Origin: Flavobacteriales bacterium
GTDB taxonomy: Bacteria > Bacteroidota > Bacteroidia > Flavobacteriales_D > Parvicellaceae
NCBI GenBank assembly: GCA_018401455.1
Contig: JAGYKU010000005.1
Span: 32,470 to 96,469, forward strand
Reading direction: 5' to 3'
DNA length: 64,000 bases
This document shows positions 1 through 8,432 of the stretch, piece after piece. The notes below the pieces were generated by a model. That model did not search any database. It was not told the DNA's origin and worked only from the letters and a program-made list of their open reading frames with translations. Within the stretch, counting starts at the first letter, position 1, and the number at the start of each line of letters is the position of its first letter. A program made the translations under genes and the position numbers.

Positions 1-2400
1 ATGAGAGACGAATCCTTTAAAACCAAAAAAGAAGAAGAAAAAGAAAAGAAAAAGTGTATTTTAAGAAAAAAGAAATCGGAGCCCACAAAATTAAAAGACA
101 AATCCAACGGAAGCGTACTTACGGTTTTTGATACAGATAGTTGGACAAAAAATGATATAGAAAATGTTTCTGACTTTTCTATATGTAATTTTGGAGATAA
201 GTATGCTTATGTTCAAACGAATACTTTTAAAGACACCTTAGATTCAGCACAATTATTTGTTTATGGTGCGTCTAATCTACAAAACATTTTTTCTATTCTC
301 GGTGAAATTACGCAACCTACTTTCAGCAAATCAGGAGATCAAATTGCCTTCAAGACATCATCTGACACGGGCGAAAACAAAAAATACCAATTGTATTTGT
401 ATGATTTTAATAATAAAGAACTTCACTTGGTTTTGGATACCATTGGTGGGATCTTAAAAGACTATCAATCTGTGGACAGCGATAGTAAAATTTCTTTTTC
501 GGATAATGGTCAAAGAATGTTTTATAACATTGGAATAAAACCAATTAAACCTCCCAAAGACACTTTGACGGATGACGAAAAATACAAATTGGATATTTGG
601 AGTTGGACGGATGGAAGAATTCAACCTCAACAAATACTAGGTGCCAAAAAAGATGCTAAAGGTTTGATTGAAGTAGTTTTTGACACTGAATCTCAAAAAA
701 ACATTCCTTTATGTGATACCAATTTGCAGTCTTTAAGTTTTTCTCACCAAAAAAATGAAGATTTTGTATTAATGAGAGACCAACTACCCTATCTCAAAGA
801 GATGACTTGGGATTTTTGGTATTTTGATATTTATAGTGTAAATATTAAAACAGGTGAAAAGCAAAAAATATTAGAAAAACTTCATGGTTGGAGTGCCTAT
901 CTTTCTCCCAACGGAAAACATTTGGTATATTTCGAATCTCAAGATTCTTCTTGGTATCACAAGAATTTAGTAACTAATATTGCTAAAAATATAACTCAAA
1001 ATATTGATGAAAAATTTTATAAAATGCACCACGATGTGGCTCAAAAAATAGGTCCAGAAGGAAGAGCATATTGGTTGGAAGGAGAAGAAATTATTGCAGT
1101 AGAATCTCAACATGATATTTGGTTTTTCCCACTTGTAGAAAATGGGATTCCATATAGATATACCAAAGGAAAAGAAGCGAATATAACTTATAGCCTATTA
1201 AAAATTGAAGAAGAAATGGATTTTCTGAGTTTTCAAAATGGGATTTACATGAAAGGAATCGACAACAAAACCATGTCAGAAAATATTACGCTGGTTAAGG
1301 AAAATGTAAAAGAAAGAACTTTTAAAAAGAATTTAGAAATTTCATATATAGAAATCATTGAAAAGAAAAAATTGATTGAAAAAGACGCCAAATTCCTCCA
1401 GATTTCTAAAGCAAAAAATTCTGATGATGTGATTTTTCAATACATGACTTTCGATAAGTCACCAGAATTGTATTTAACGAATGCTTTATTCGAAAATGAA
1501 ATCCAACTTACCAATTCCAATCCGCAACAATCTCAATACAATTGGTGCTCCGTAGAAATTATCAATTGGGTAGATTACAATGGAGATTCAATATCAGGTT
1601 TACTATACAAACCAGAAGATTTTGATGCCTCCAAAAAATATCCAATGATTGCCTATTTTTATGAAAGATATACTGATAGATTGCATACTTATTACAGACC
1701 AAAACCTACAGCATCCATCATTTACGCTCCCGAATATGCAAGTAATGGTTATGTTGTTTTTATTCCAGATATAAAATATAAAATTGGAAAACCAGCACAA
1801 GGCGCCTACGATGCGATAATGAGCGGAACAGATTATTTGGTTCGCAATTTTAATTTTATCGACAGCACCAGAATGGGGCTTCAAGGACAGAGTTGGGGAG
1901 GATACCAAACGGCACAATTAATTACTATGACCACAAGATACAAATGCGCTATGGCTGGAGCTCCTGTGAGCAATATGTTTAGTGCTTATGGAGGCATCAG
2001 GTGGGGAAGCGGATTAGCTCGTACTTTTCAATATGAAACTGGACAAAGTAGAATCGGGAAAACCATTTGGGAAGCACCAGAATTGTATATCGAAAATTCA
2101 CCCATTTTTCATTTGCCCAAAGTACAAACACCTTTATTAATTATGCACAATGACGCTGATGGTGCAGTACCTTGGTACCAGGGAATTGAACTTTACAATG
2201 GATTGCGAAGACTTCAAAAACCAACTTGGATGTTTAATTATAATGGAGATGATCACAATCTGATGAAAGATGCCAATCGCTTAGATTTAAGCATTAGAAT
2301 GAAACAGTTTTTTGATTACTATCTTCAAGAAAAACCTATTCCTGAATGGATGGAACAAGGTATTCCTGCAACTGAAAAGGGGAAAAGGGATGGGTATTGA
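1..2400 (+). CDS. S9 family (prolyl oligopeptidase) serine peptidase, 5' end outside window
   Basis: The reading frame is open from the first base. The first residues are a charged Lys/Glu stretch with no signal peptide, so the true start is probably upstream and this is a C-terminal fragment of 799 codons. Residues ~30-480 look like the beta-propeller half of the family; ~510-790 are the alpha/beta-hydrolase domain. The nucleophile elbow GQSWGG places the catalytic serine at residue 631 (window numbering); the acid is Asp718 or Asp720 in HNDADGAVP, and the histidine is His752 in GDDHN. These match S9 dipeptidyl/oligopeptidases, which in Bacteroidota are usually exported. The exact substrate cannot be told. 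The gene ends 565 bp before the next one, in repeat-rich DNA. Confidence 0.9.
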   Translation: MRDESFKTKKEEEKEKKKCILRKKKSEPTKLKDKSNGSVLTVFDTDSWTKNDIENVSDFSICNFGDKYAYVQTNTFKDTLDSAQLFVYGASNLQNIFSILGEITQPTFSKSGDQIAFKTSSDTGENKKYQLYLYDFNNKELHLVLDTIGGILKDYQSVDSDSKISFSDNGQRMFYNIGIKPIKPPKDTLTDDEKYKLDIWSWTDGRIQPQQILGAKKDAKGLIEVVFDTESQKNIPLCDTNLQSLSFSHQKNEDFVLMRDQLPYLKEMTWDFWYFDIYSVNIKTGEKQKILEKLHGWSAYLSPNGKHLVYFESQDSSWYHKNLVTNIAKNITQNIDEKFYKMHHDVAQKIGPEGRAYWLEGEEIIAVESQHDIWFFPLVENGIPYRYTKGKEANITYSLLKIEEEMDFLSFQNGIYMKGIDNKTMSENITLVKENVKERTFKKNLEISYIEIIEKKKLIEKDAKFLQISKAKNSDDVIFQYMTFDKSPELYLTNALFENEIQLTNSNPQQSQYNWCSVEIINWVDYNGDSISGLLYKPEDFDASKKYPMIAYFYERYTDRLHTYYRPKPTASIIYAPEYASNGYVVFIPDIKYKIGKPAQGAYDAIMSGTDYLVRNFNFIDSTRMGLQGQSWGGYQTAQLITMTTRYKCAMAGAPVSNMFSAYGGIRWGSGLARTFQYETGQSRIGKTIWEAPELYIENSPIFHLPKVQTPLLIMHNDADGAVPWYQGIELYNGLRRLQKPTWMFNYNGDDHNLMKDANRLDLSIRMKQFFDYYLQEKPIPEWMEQGIPATEKGKRDGY

Positions 2401-2402
2401 TG

Positions 2403-2500
2403 GTTCGGAGTTTGAAGTTCGGAGTTTGGGGTTTGGGGTTCGGGGTTCGGGGTTCGGGGTTCTCAACCTTCGTCAAGACTTCGGTTGATAAAAGGGGGTT
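2403..2500. repeat. Low-complexity G/T-rich intergenic repeat
   Basis: Short words such as ggtttgg and ggttcgg are reiterated directly after the S9 peptidase stop codon. A closely similar run (gggtttgaggttct) follows ftsY at 63720-63766. It has no coding potential. The whole gap 2401-2965 contains only this repeat, the 15-bp array, the agatgct run and about 190 bp of AT-rich DNA before bcp. Confidence 0.6.
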
Positions 2501-2576
2501 CGGGGATCAGTGGAAGTCAATTTGAAAATGTGTTGATTTGAAAATTTGAAAATTAGTTAATTGGTTGAATGGTTTG

Positions 2577-2726
2577 ACGACATACGATGTTACGACATAC
2601 GATTTTACGACATACGATTTTACGACATACGATTTTACGACATACGATTTTACGACATACGATGTTACGACATACGATGTTACGACATACGATGTTACGA
2701 CATACGATTTTACGACATACGATTTT
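2577..2726. repeat. 15-bp tandem repeat, 10 copies
   Basis: Ten head-to-tail copies of acgacatacgatKtt occur, where K is t or g; the variable base reads g,t,t,t,t,g,g,g,t,t along the array. There are no spacers, so it is a minisatellite and not a CRISPR. Because the unit is a multiple of three, two frames stay open and would encode YDIRF-type or TTYDF-type repeats, but no start context or homology supports translation. Confidence 0.9.
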
Positions 2727-2733
2727 ACGATTT

Positions 2734-2776
2734 TAGATGCTAGATGCTAGATGCTAGACTTTAGATGCTAGACTTT
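2734..2776. repeat. Short agatgct tandem repeat
   Basis: The words tagatgc and tagact are reiterated immediately after the 15-bp array and look like part of the same slippage-prone tract. Nothing else is seen until the bcp start region. Confidence 0.6.
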
Positions 2777-2965
2777 TATGGGGCATTGAAAATGTGACTT
2801 TGTAGATAGCAGATTGTACGTAAGACATTGGAAAAAAAACACAGGTCTTACAGTCTTTTGTCTTAAAATCTTCTGTCTAAAATATAAAACCAAACAACAA
2901 TTTATTCAATCAATTACAAAAGTCTTTTGAATTATGAGTAATATTGTGCCAAAGAAAAATAAGAT

Positions 2966-3421
2966 ATGAAAATAGGAGATAAATGTCCAATATTTAAAGG
3001 AAAAGATCAAAACGGAAACACTTTCGATATTGAAACAATATTAGGAAAGAAAAATATCATCATCTATTTTTATCCCAAAAACGAAACTAAAGTTTGTACT
3101 GCTCAAGCTTGCTCTTTTAGAGATAATTATGAAACATTCAAAGATCATGAATGTGAAGTAATAGGAATTAGTGGCGACAATGAAAAAAGTCATCAAAGTT
3201 TTGCGAAAAATCATTCGTTGCCTTTTATCTTATTAAGTGATGGAGATAAATCTTTAAGAAAATTATTTGATGTTCCTAAAGTTTTTCTAGGACTAATTCC
3301 CGGAAGATATACTTATATTGTGGATAAAAATGGAGTAATTGTAGAAATCTATCATGACATGTTGGATGCTGAAAGTCACACCAAAAAAGCATTAGAAACA
3401 ATAGATATCAAAGGATTTTAA
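2966..3421 (+). CDS. bcp: Thioredoxin-dependent peroxiredoxin, Bcp/PrxQ type
   Basis: A cytoplasmic peroxidase that reduces H2O2 and organic hydroperoxides, with electrons from thioredoxin. It has 151 residues, the normal size for the family. The thioredoxin-fold motif YFYPKN is followed by Cys44, the peroxidatic cysteine in the VCT context, and Cys49, the typical PrxQ resolving cysteine five residues later. Later segments (GISGDN, FILLSDGD, YIVDKNGVI) also fit. The usual Thr-Pro-Gly before the peroxidatic cysteine is replaced by Thr41-Lys-Val, so the active-site loop is slightly unusual. The ATG start comes from the first methionine before the conserved KIGDKCP. It is 12 bp from rlmD and probably cotranscribed with it. 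Confidence 0.93.
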   Translation: MKIGDKCPIFKGKDQNGNTFDIETILGKKNIIIYFYPKNETKVCTAQACSFRDNYETFKDHECEVIGISGDNEKSHQSFAKNHSLPFILLSDGDKSLRKLFDVPKVFLGLIPGRYTYIVDKNGVIVEIYHDMLDAESHTKKALETIDIKGF

Positions 3422-3433
3422 AATTGAATAAAG

Positions 3434-4864
3434 ATGAAGTTTAAAAAAGGAGACGATATAGAAGTAGAAATTCATGATTTGGCTTTTGGAGGCAAGGGCA
3501 TCAGTAGAATTGAAACTGAAGAGGGAAAATATGTTGTTTTTGTTATCAATACCATTCCTGGACAAATAGTAAAAGCTAGAGTTCTTAAAAAGAGAAAAAA
3601 ACATGCCGAGTGTAGATTAATTGAGGTTCTTAAACATTCAGAATTAGAACAAGAAGTTCCCTATCAAAAAATTTCTGGAGCACCCTATATTTCGCTTCCC
3701 ATTGAACATCAAATCGAATTCAAAAAAACAGCGAGTTTGGACCTTTTTAGAAAAATTGGAGACATTCAAAATCCAATTGATTTTTTTGATGAATACATAA
3801 GTTCTCCTTCAGCATTTCATTACAGGAACAAAATGGAATATTCATTTTCTGTGATTAGACATGATATACAAACACTTGAAGAAGTTGATGATTTTGGTTT
3901 AGGTTTTAAACATACCGGAACATGGTGGAAAGTAGAAAACTTAGATAAAGACTCTGGACTTTTTGATGCTGAATGGGAAAACAAACTACACTTATTAAGA
4001 CAATGGTTTGAAGTAAGTAACTTACCTGCTTGGCATCCTCCTAAAAAAACTGGTTTTTACAGACATATTGTAGTGCGCAAAAGTTTTCACGACAATCAAT
4101 TACTTATCAATTTAGTTACATCAAGCGAAGGTTTGAAACAATTCGACAAAGATGATTTTATTTCTAAAGTATTAGAATTACACGGTAAACGCATAGCAGG
4201 AATTATTCATACCATAAATGACGATGTAGCTGATAGAGCCAAATTAGAACATGGGCCTAGCGATATCATTTATGGGCAACCTACCGTTACAGAAAATCTC
4301 CTAGGATTGAATTTTGAAATCAGTATGCAAAGTTTTTTTCAAACCAATCCAAAATGTGCAGAAAAGTTGTATCAAAAAGTCATTGATTACACCATTGAAA
4401 ACAATAATTTGGAAGATGGCGTAGTGATGGATTTATTTTGTGGAACTGGAACTATTGGGCAATTATTAGCTGGAAAAGTCAACAATTTAAAAGTAATTGG
4501 AGTAGATATTGTAGCTTCTGCCATAGAAAATGCAAAAAAGAATGCAGCAATAAACAATATTGATAACGTAGAATTTTACGCAGCAGATGTTGGTAAATTT
4601 CTTTTAGAATATCCACAATACAAAAATCAAATCGACACCATAATTCTTGACCCACCTAGAGCAGGTATTATCCCCAAGGCACTTCAAAGAGTTATTGAAC
4701 TGAATGCCAAAAGAATAGTATATGTAAGTTGTAATCCAGCGACACAAGCAAGAGATGCAAAAGATTTAAAATCGGCTGGTTATGAAATGAAGAAATTTTC
4801 ATTAGTAGATCAATTTCCACACACTGCACACGTAGAAAGTATTATGGTTTTTGAAAAAAAATAA
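3434..4864 (+). CDS. rlmD: 23S rRNA (uracil-1939-C5)-methyltransferase RlmD
   Basis: A SAM-dependent RNA m5U methyltransferase of the RumA/TrmA family with 476 residues. Residues ~1-60 form a TRAM RNA-binding domain. The C-terminal half is the Rossmann methyltransferase: DLFCGTGTIG binds SAM, DPPRAG begins at Asp406, and the catalytic cysteine is Cys433 in VSCNPAT. The Fe-S cysteine cluster found in proteobacterial RumA is not apparent, which is common for Bacteroidota members. The family contains several paralogues (rlmC/rlmD/trmA-like), so the exact target uridine is inferred. It follows bcp with a 12-bp gap. Confidence 0.88.
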   Translation: MKFKKGDDIEVEIHDLAFGGKGISRIETEEGKYVVFVINTIPGQIVKARVLKKRKKHAECRLIEVLKHSELEQEVPYQKISGAPYISLPIEHQIEFKKTASLDLFRKIGDIQNPIDFFDEYISSPSAFHYRNKMEYSFSVIRHDIQTLEEVDDFGLGFKHTGTWWKVENLDKDSGLFDAEWENKLHLLRQWFEVSNLPAWHPPKKTGFYRHIVVRKSFHDNQLLINLVTSSEGLKQFDKDDFISKVLELHGKRIAGIIHTINDDVADRAKLEHGPSDIIYGQPTVTENLLGLNFEISMQSFFQTNPKCAEKLYQKVIDYTIENNNLEDGVVMDLFCGTGTIGQLLAGKVNNLKVIGVDIVASAIENAKKNAAINNIDNVEFYAADVGKFLLEYPQYKNQIDTIILDPPRAGIIPKALQRVIELNAKRIVYVSCNPATQARDAKDLKSAGYEMKKFSLVDQFPHTAHVESIMVFEKK

Positions 4865-4883
4865 ATTAAATCGAAATAAAATT

Positions 4884-4912
4884 TTGTAGTTATCAATTTT
4901 TATTTAATTTTG
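4884..4912 (+). promoter_or_regulatory. Promoter of the tRNA-Gly/tRNA-Leu unit
   Basis: TTG at 4884-4886 and TAATTTTG at 4905-4912 are separated by 18 bp and match the Bacteroidota sigma-ABfr consensus (TTTG, 17-23 bp, TAnnTTTG). The transcript would begin around the GCCGTCCC that follows; almost the same string lies upstream of rpmB at 58750. Confidence 0.7.
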
Positions 4913-4981
4913 CCGTCCCTCAAGAGAGAGGAATTATAAAATTTAATTTTTTTACACTACACTTTAGCAGATTAAAACCAT

Positions 4982-5054
4982 GCGAAAGTAGCTCAGCTGG
5001 TAGAGCGCGACCTTGCCAAGGTCGAGGTCGCGGGTTCGAACCCCGTCTTTCGCT
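4982..5054 (+). tRNA. tRNA-Gly (GCC)
   Basis: A 73-nt cloverleaf. The acceptor GCGAAAG pairs with CTTTCGC, the D arm carries AGCTCAG, the anticodon loop is cttGCCaag, and the T loop is GGTTCGAACC. CCA is not encoded. Confidence 0.95.
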
Positions 5055-5072
5055 CATATAATAATATTAGTT

Positions 5073-5156
5073 GCTCGAGTGGTGGAATTGGTAGACACGC
5101 AAGACTTAAAATCTTGTGTCCACTAGGACGTGCGGGTTCAAGTCCCGCCTCGAGTA
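5073..5156 (+). tRNA. tRNA-Leu (TAA)
   Basis: A class II tRNA of 84 nt with a long variable arm. The anticodon stem-loop is agacttaaaatctt, giving anticodon TAA, and the T loop is GGTTCAAGTCC. Acceptor GCTCGAG pairs with CTCGAGT, with a terminal G-U. It lies 18 bp after tRNA-Gly, so the two are one transcription unit. Confidence 0.95.
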
Positions 5157-5157
5157 C

Positions 5158-5210
5158 AAAATCAGAGTGAGAAACAAAGCGAAAGCGAAGTTTCTACTCT
5201 GATTTTTTTT
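5158..5210 (+). terminator. Rho-independent terminator of the tRNA pair
   Basis: A long stem pairs aaatcagagtgagaaac with gtttctactctgattt (one bulged base), encloses a loop near aaagcgaaagcgaa, and ends in a run of eight T. Confidence 0.85.
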
Positions 5211-5454
5211 TGCTACTCGCTCTCACACTATACCTAATTATTATGTTTGTTTTCCAAAATCTTGACGTTGGCAAAAAATCAAAATCTTTCACCTTGCTTG
5301 AAAAAATTTAATATTACGAAATAAGCCCGAAATTATAGTGTTCAATCATTGATAAATCTTATTTTGATATAAGAATCTAATCAAATATATAAAATAAAGA
5401 TACTAGGGTTTGTTTTGTTAAAAGTAAACTTACTAAACTCAAAAGAATATATGT
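5211..5454. other. AT-rich gap with no recognisable feature
   Basis: Between the tRNA terminator and the first degenerate copy of the phosphatase 3' end I see no gene, RNA or clear repeat. Confidence 0.5.
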
Positions 5455-5493
5455 CGGTATAGAATTCTCTATTGTTTGCTAAACGCGAACACC
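5455..5493. repeat. Degenerate copy of the phosphatase stop-codon region
   Basis: This segment (ggtatagaattctct...gctaaacgcgaacacc) is a diverged version of the 3' part of the 72-bp repeat at 5528 and 5666. On the minus strand it still reads Gly-Val-Arg-Val-stop. Confidence 0.55.
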
Positions 5494-5527
5494 TACTTTT
5501 CATTCGAAGCCAATGCGAAGACTTATA

Positions 5528-5599
5528 ATACACATCACTCCTGAGGCGGATGGTATTCTCTGGCGTTCGCTAAACACGAACACCGATAATACACACATC
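5528..5599. repeat. 72-bp direct repeat, copy 1 (detached phosphatase 3' end)
   Basis: Identical to 5666-5737. On the minus strand it contains the last nine codons of the SpoIIE phosphatase (DVCIIGVRV) with the stop codon and the following non-coding bases, but is not attached to a gene body. The 66 bp between the copies include cccttcgactacac and ctcagggtaaactg, phrases resembling dispersed intergenic repeats of this phylum. Confidence 0.85.
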
Positions 5600-5665
5600 C
5601 CTTCGACTACACTATGTTTAGCTCAGGGTAAACTGACTCGTCTGTATCATATTCTCACGCCTATG

Positions 5666-5737
5666 ATACACATCACTCCTGAGGCGGATGGTATTCTCTG
5701 GCGTTCGCTAAACACGAACACCGATAATACACACATC
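5666..5737. repeat. 72-bp direct repeat, copy 2 (gene-attached)
   Basis: The perfect partner of 5528-5599. Bases 5708-5737 are the real 3' end of the SpoIIE phosphatase gene; 5666-5707 are its downstream flank. Confidence 0.85.
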
Positions 5738-8115
5738 GTCCACTTGCTCGTTGTCTCCTTTCCAGTTGGTAAATTCTTCATCGAGTTTTGCATATTGGTC
5801 ATCCATTGGTAAATGTGAAATGGATAAAAATAAGTTTTTTAAATTTTTAATCATGAATTTTTTACCTTTCTCACCCCCAAATTGATCAGGCATACCATCA
5901 GTGAGTGTGTAAATGACATCTCCTTTTTGTAATGAAACAGTTTGTAAAGTAAAAGGCACTTGGTCTTTGTCGTGTTTACCTACAGGCATTTTGTCGGGTT
6001 TGAACTCTATGAGTTCGATGTTCGAGGTTTGTTGTTCGGAGTTTTTACGAACTATGAAAACAGGGTTATTTGCTGAAGCAAAAGTGAGTTGGGTTTTGTC
6101 TTTGTTTAAAACGAGCAGACTACAATCCATTCCATCTTTTCCGCCTTCAGCACTTCCATCTTTTTTTAATCTTTCTATAATAAACTCACGTGTTTTACTC
6201 AAAATATGATGAGGTTCGGTATCCTTTTCAATAGCTTTTTCCAAACTGGAAATATTTAAGATACTCATAATAGCACCTGGCACACCGTGACCTGTGCTAT
6301 CAGCACAACAAAAAGCAAAGTTGCCATTATTGAGTTGAGAAGCCCAATAAAAATCTCCACTTACTACATCTTTGGGTTTGAAGAACACGAAATAACTGGA
6401 ATCACTTTCCTTAGGAATATCCACCAATTGATTGTCATTTGTAGTGAATTCAAGATGATGATCTAAAAGTCCTTTTGTAGCCAAAAAACTACGTTGAATT
6501 CTTTCAGCGTAATTTATAGAATCCATTATTTCTTTATTTTTTTCCTCTAGCAAATGTTTTTGCTTTTGAAGTTCATGAGTTCTAGCATGCACTTTTTCTT
6601 CCAAAGTTTGGTTACTTTCTTCCAAATCATTGATGAGTTTGCTAAGAGCATTTTGCATAGATCTAAAACTGTTTGCCAAAACTCCAATTTCATCTGTTTG
6701 GTTGACTTCAATGGGCATTTTAAGATTTCCTTTGGTCAGTTCAATTGCACTAATAGTAAGCGATTTAATTGGTCTAGTAAGCATTCTAGAAGTGAAATAA
6801 GAGATGACAATAATTAAAACCATTGTCGCAATGAGCATAATTATGATTTCGTTTTGAAGTCTATCTACAGCAACAAACGCTTCTTTTCTGTCTATTTTTG
6901 ATACAATAACCCAATTCAAACCATTTATTTTTAATGGTTTATAGGAAGACAAAACTGGAACACCAAGGTAATCAATGTTGATTTTGGTACTAGATTCACC
7001 TTTGAAAGCAGCAATGGTACATTCGGTTTCAACTTCTTGAATTCCTATACAAGTATTGTGTGAGTCTATTTGATGTAATATTTTCTCTGAAATATCAGTT
7101 TTCTTTAGATTTTCAAAATATTTTTCACTGTTTTCAATGAAAAATCTCGGCTCATTTCTTAAAGTGTGATCATCCGCCACTAAATACGATTCACCAGTTT
7201 CGCCCAGCCCAACTTCAGACCAGTGCTGATCATCGGTCATTATCTTGTTGATTTCGTCAATTGGCATTTCGAAAATTAAAACACCGACACATTCCTCATT
7301 TTCAAAAGTACCCCCGTCTGCAATAACACGATTCTCTGGAGCGTTGAATGCGGCAGTGTATGGCTTGAAGTCAACAATTGCGAAAGCATTTTCATCGTTT
7401 TTGTCAAGTACTTCATTAAAAACTTTAGCAAGATTTGAATTTTTGAAAGCACCATCTTTTAGAGAAGTTGCATAATCCAATTCTTTATGAAACAGAGTAA
7501 AAAATATTTTCCAGTCTTGGCATCTACCAAAAAAATATCATGATACCCAAATCTTATTAAATAATCATCAAATAAATGATGATATTTTTGATGAACTTTG
7601 GTGTATTCTGTTGGAGACTCTTTATATGATAAATGATGTTTTCCTTCTATGTCATTAGGATTTTCTACAATATATTTCATTTGTAAATACAATCCAACAT
7701 CGCTGATAGATTCAAAATCATGAAATTCAAAAAGTTTTTCTTCGTAAGTGTTTTTGTTTAAGATGGGTAAAAAGTCGTTGTTGTAGTATTGTTCAAGTTT
7801 AGTTCTATAGTAAGGTACAGAGTCAAAAAATGCTTCATCTTGAGATTTAATTTCGTTAAATGCTTTTGAAAATTCATTCATACTATTGATTACTGTATAA
7901 GGATTTTTCGAAAAGGAAACAATCTGGTTTTCAATAAAACCCAAAATAATTTTTCAATTTGTTTTGACTTTTAATTCTTTTACAGAAGTCAATCTTTCAA
8001 AAGACGCCTTTTCTATAGCGTTTTTACCTTCTTGATAGGAAATCCATCCCATAATTGAAACAGAAAGTAGTCCAATTACAGAAAACAAAAGTGTTATTTT
8101 AAATCCTATTCTCAT
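5708..8115 (-). pseudogene. HAMP-containing SpoIIE/PP2C-family serine phosphatase, interrupted by frameshifts
   Basis: Three open pieces form one protein of about 800 residues. Start ATG is at 8115; residues 1-25 are a membrane anchor. An in-frame TGA at 7954-7956 lies where two compensating shifts seem needed (the expected KQIEK is in another frame). A second break near 7505 lies in an A run: one extra A would join DAKTGK to IFFTLFHKELDYAT. The periplasmic part resembles a Cache sensor. A second membrane helix (IIIMLIATMVLIIV) leads to a HAMP domain, a coiled coil and a PP2C-type phosphatase with SGDFYW, ADSTGHGVPG and TDGMPDQFGG metal-binding motifs. Such proteins dephosphorylate anti-sigma-factor antagonists. 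The domains look undamaged, so the breaks may be sequence errors or recent mutation. Confidence 0.8.
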
Positions 8116-8231
8116 TTATTTTTTTATTTATTTTAAAGTACAAAATTATGAATTTCAATTCAATATTAAGGAACAACTTTAAATTTTAGAGAAAATTTCA
8201 TTAAAATAAATTCTACATCATAAATTCTTTT

Positions 8232-8239
8232 TATATTTG
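8232..8239 (+). promoter_or_regulatory. -7 element of tRNA-His
   Basis: TATATTTG matches TAnnTTTG and lies 42 bp before the tRNA. No clear -33 TTTG was found at the right distance. Confidence 0.45.
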
Positions 8240-8281
8240 CACCCTGAAATTTCGATAGTATTTATACTGTAGATAAGACAT

Positions 8282-8359
8282 GGTGGTTGTAGCTCAGCTG
8301 GTTAGAGCACCGGGTTGTGGTTCCGGGGGTCGTGGGTTCGAACCCCATCATCCACCCCA
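8282..8359 (+). tRNA. tRNA-His (GTG), CCA encoded
   Basis: The anticodon loop ggttGTGgttcc gives GTG. The extra 5' G (8282) pairs with C73, as is diagnostic for tRNA-His. D-arm AGCTCAG and T-loop GGGTTCGAACCCC are normal, and CCA is encoded at 8357-8359. One acceptor pair (position 5 with 68) is a T-T mismatch. Its 3' 26 bases are duplicated exactly at 10832-10857. Confidence 0.93.
8332..8357 (+). repeat. Putative attachment site (left), 3' end of tRNA-His
   Basis: 26 bp covering the T arm and acceptor 3' strand (gtgggttcgaacccc then atcatccaccc) are repeated perfectly and in the same orientation at 10832-10857. Confidence 0.75.
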
Positions 8360-8363
8360 TTAA

Positions 8364-8396
8364 GAAAAGACTTCAATTTTATTGAGGTCTTTTTTG
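8364..8396 (+). terminator. Terminator after tRNA-His
   Basis: Stem aaaagacttcaa pairs with ttgaggtctttt around a tttta loop and ends in a T run. Confidence 0.75.
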
Positions 8397-8432
8397 GTTT
8401 AAATTAAATTGCTAATACCTTTATTTTACTAA

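Noticed and set aside
2577..2726. CRISPR-like regular repeat
   Set aside because: There are no unique spacers; units abut directly and no cas genes are near.
2561..2750. Open frames encoding YDIRF/TTYDF peptide repeats
   Set aside because: They arise only because the 15-bp tandem repeat is a multiple of three; there is no start context, no homology and two frames are open at once.
5513..5812. Plus-strand ORF over the 72-bp repeats
   Set aside because: It contains both repeat copies and runs antisense into the phosphatase 3' end; the repeated DNA is explained by the minus-strand gene end.
7459..7944. Independent small gene upstream of the phosphatase
   Set aside because: Its sequence continues the phosphatase sensor domain on both sides once single-base shifts are allowed, and it would start at a TTG within conserved sequence.
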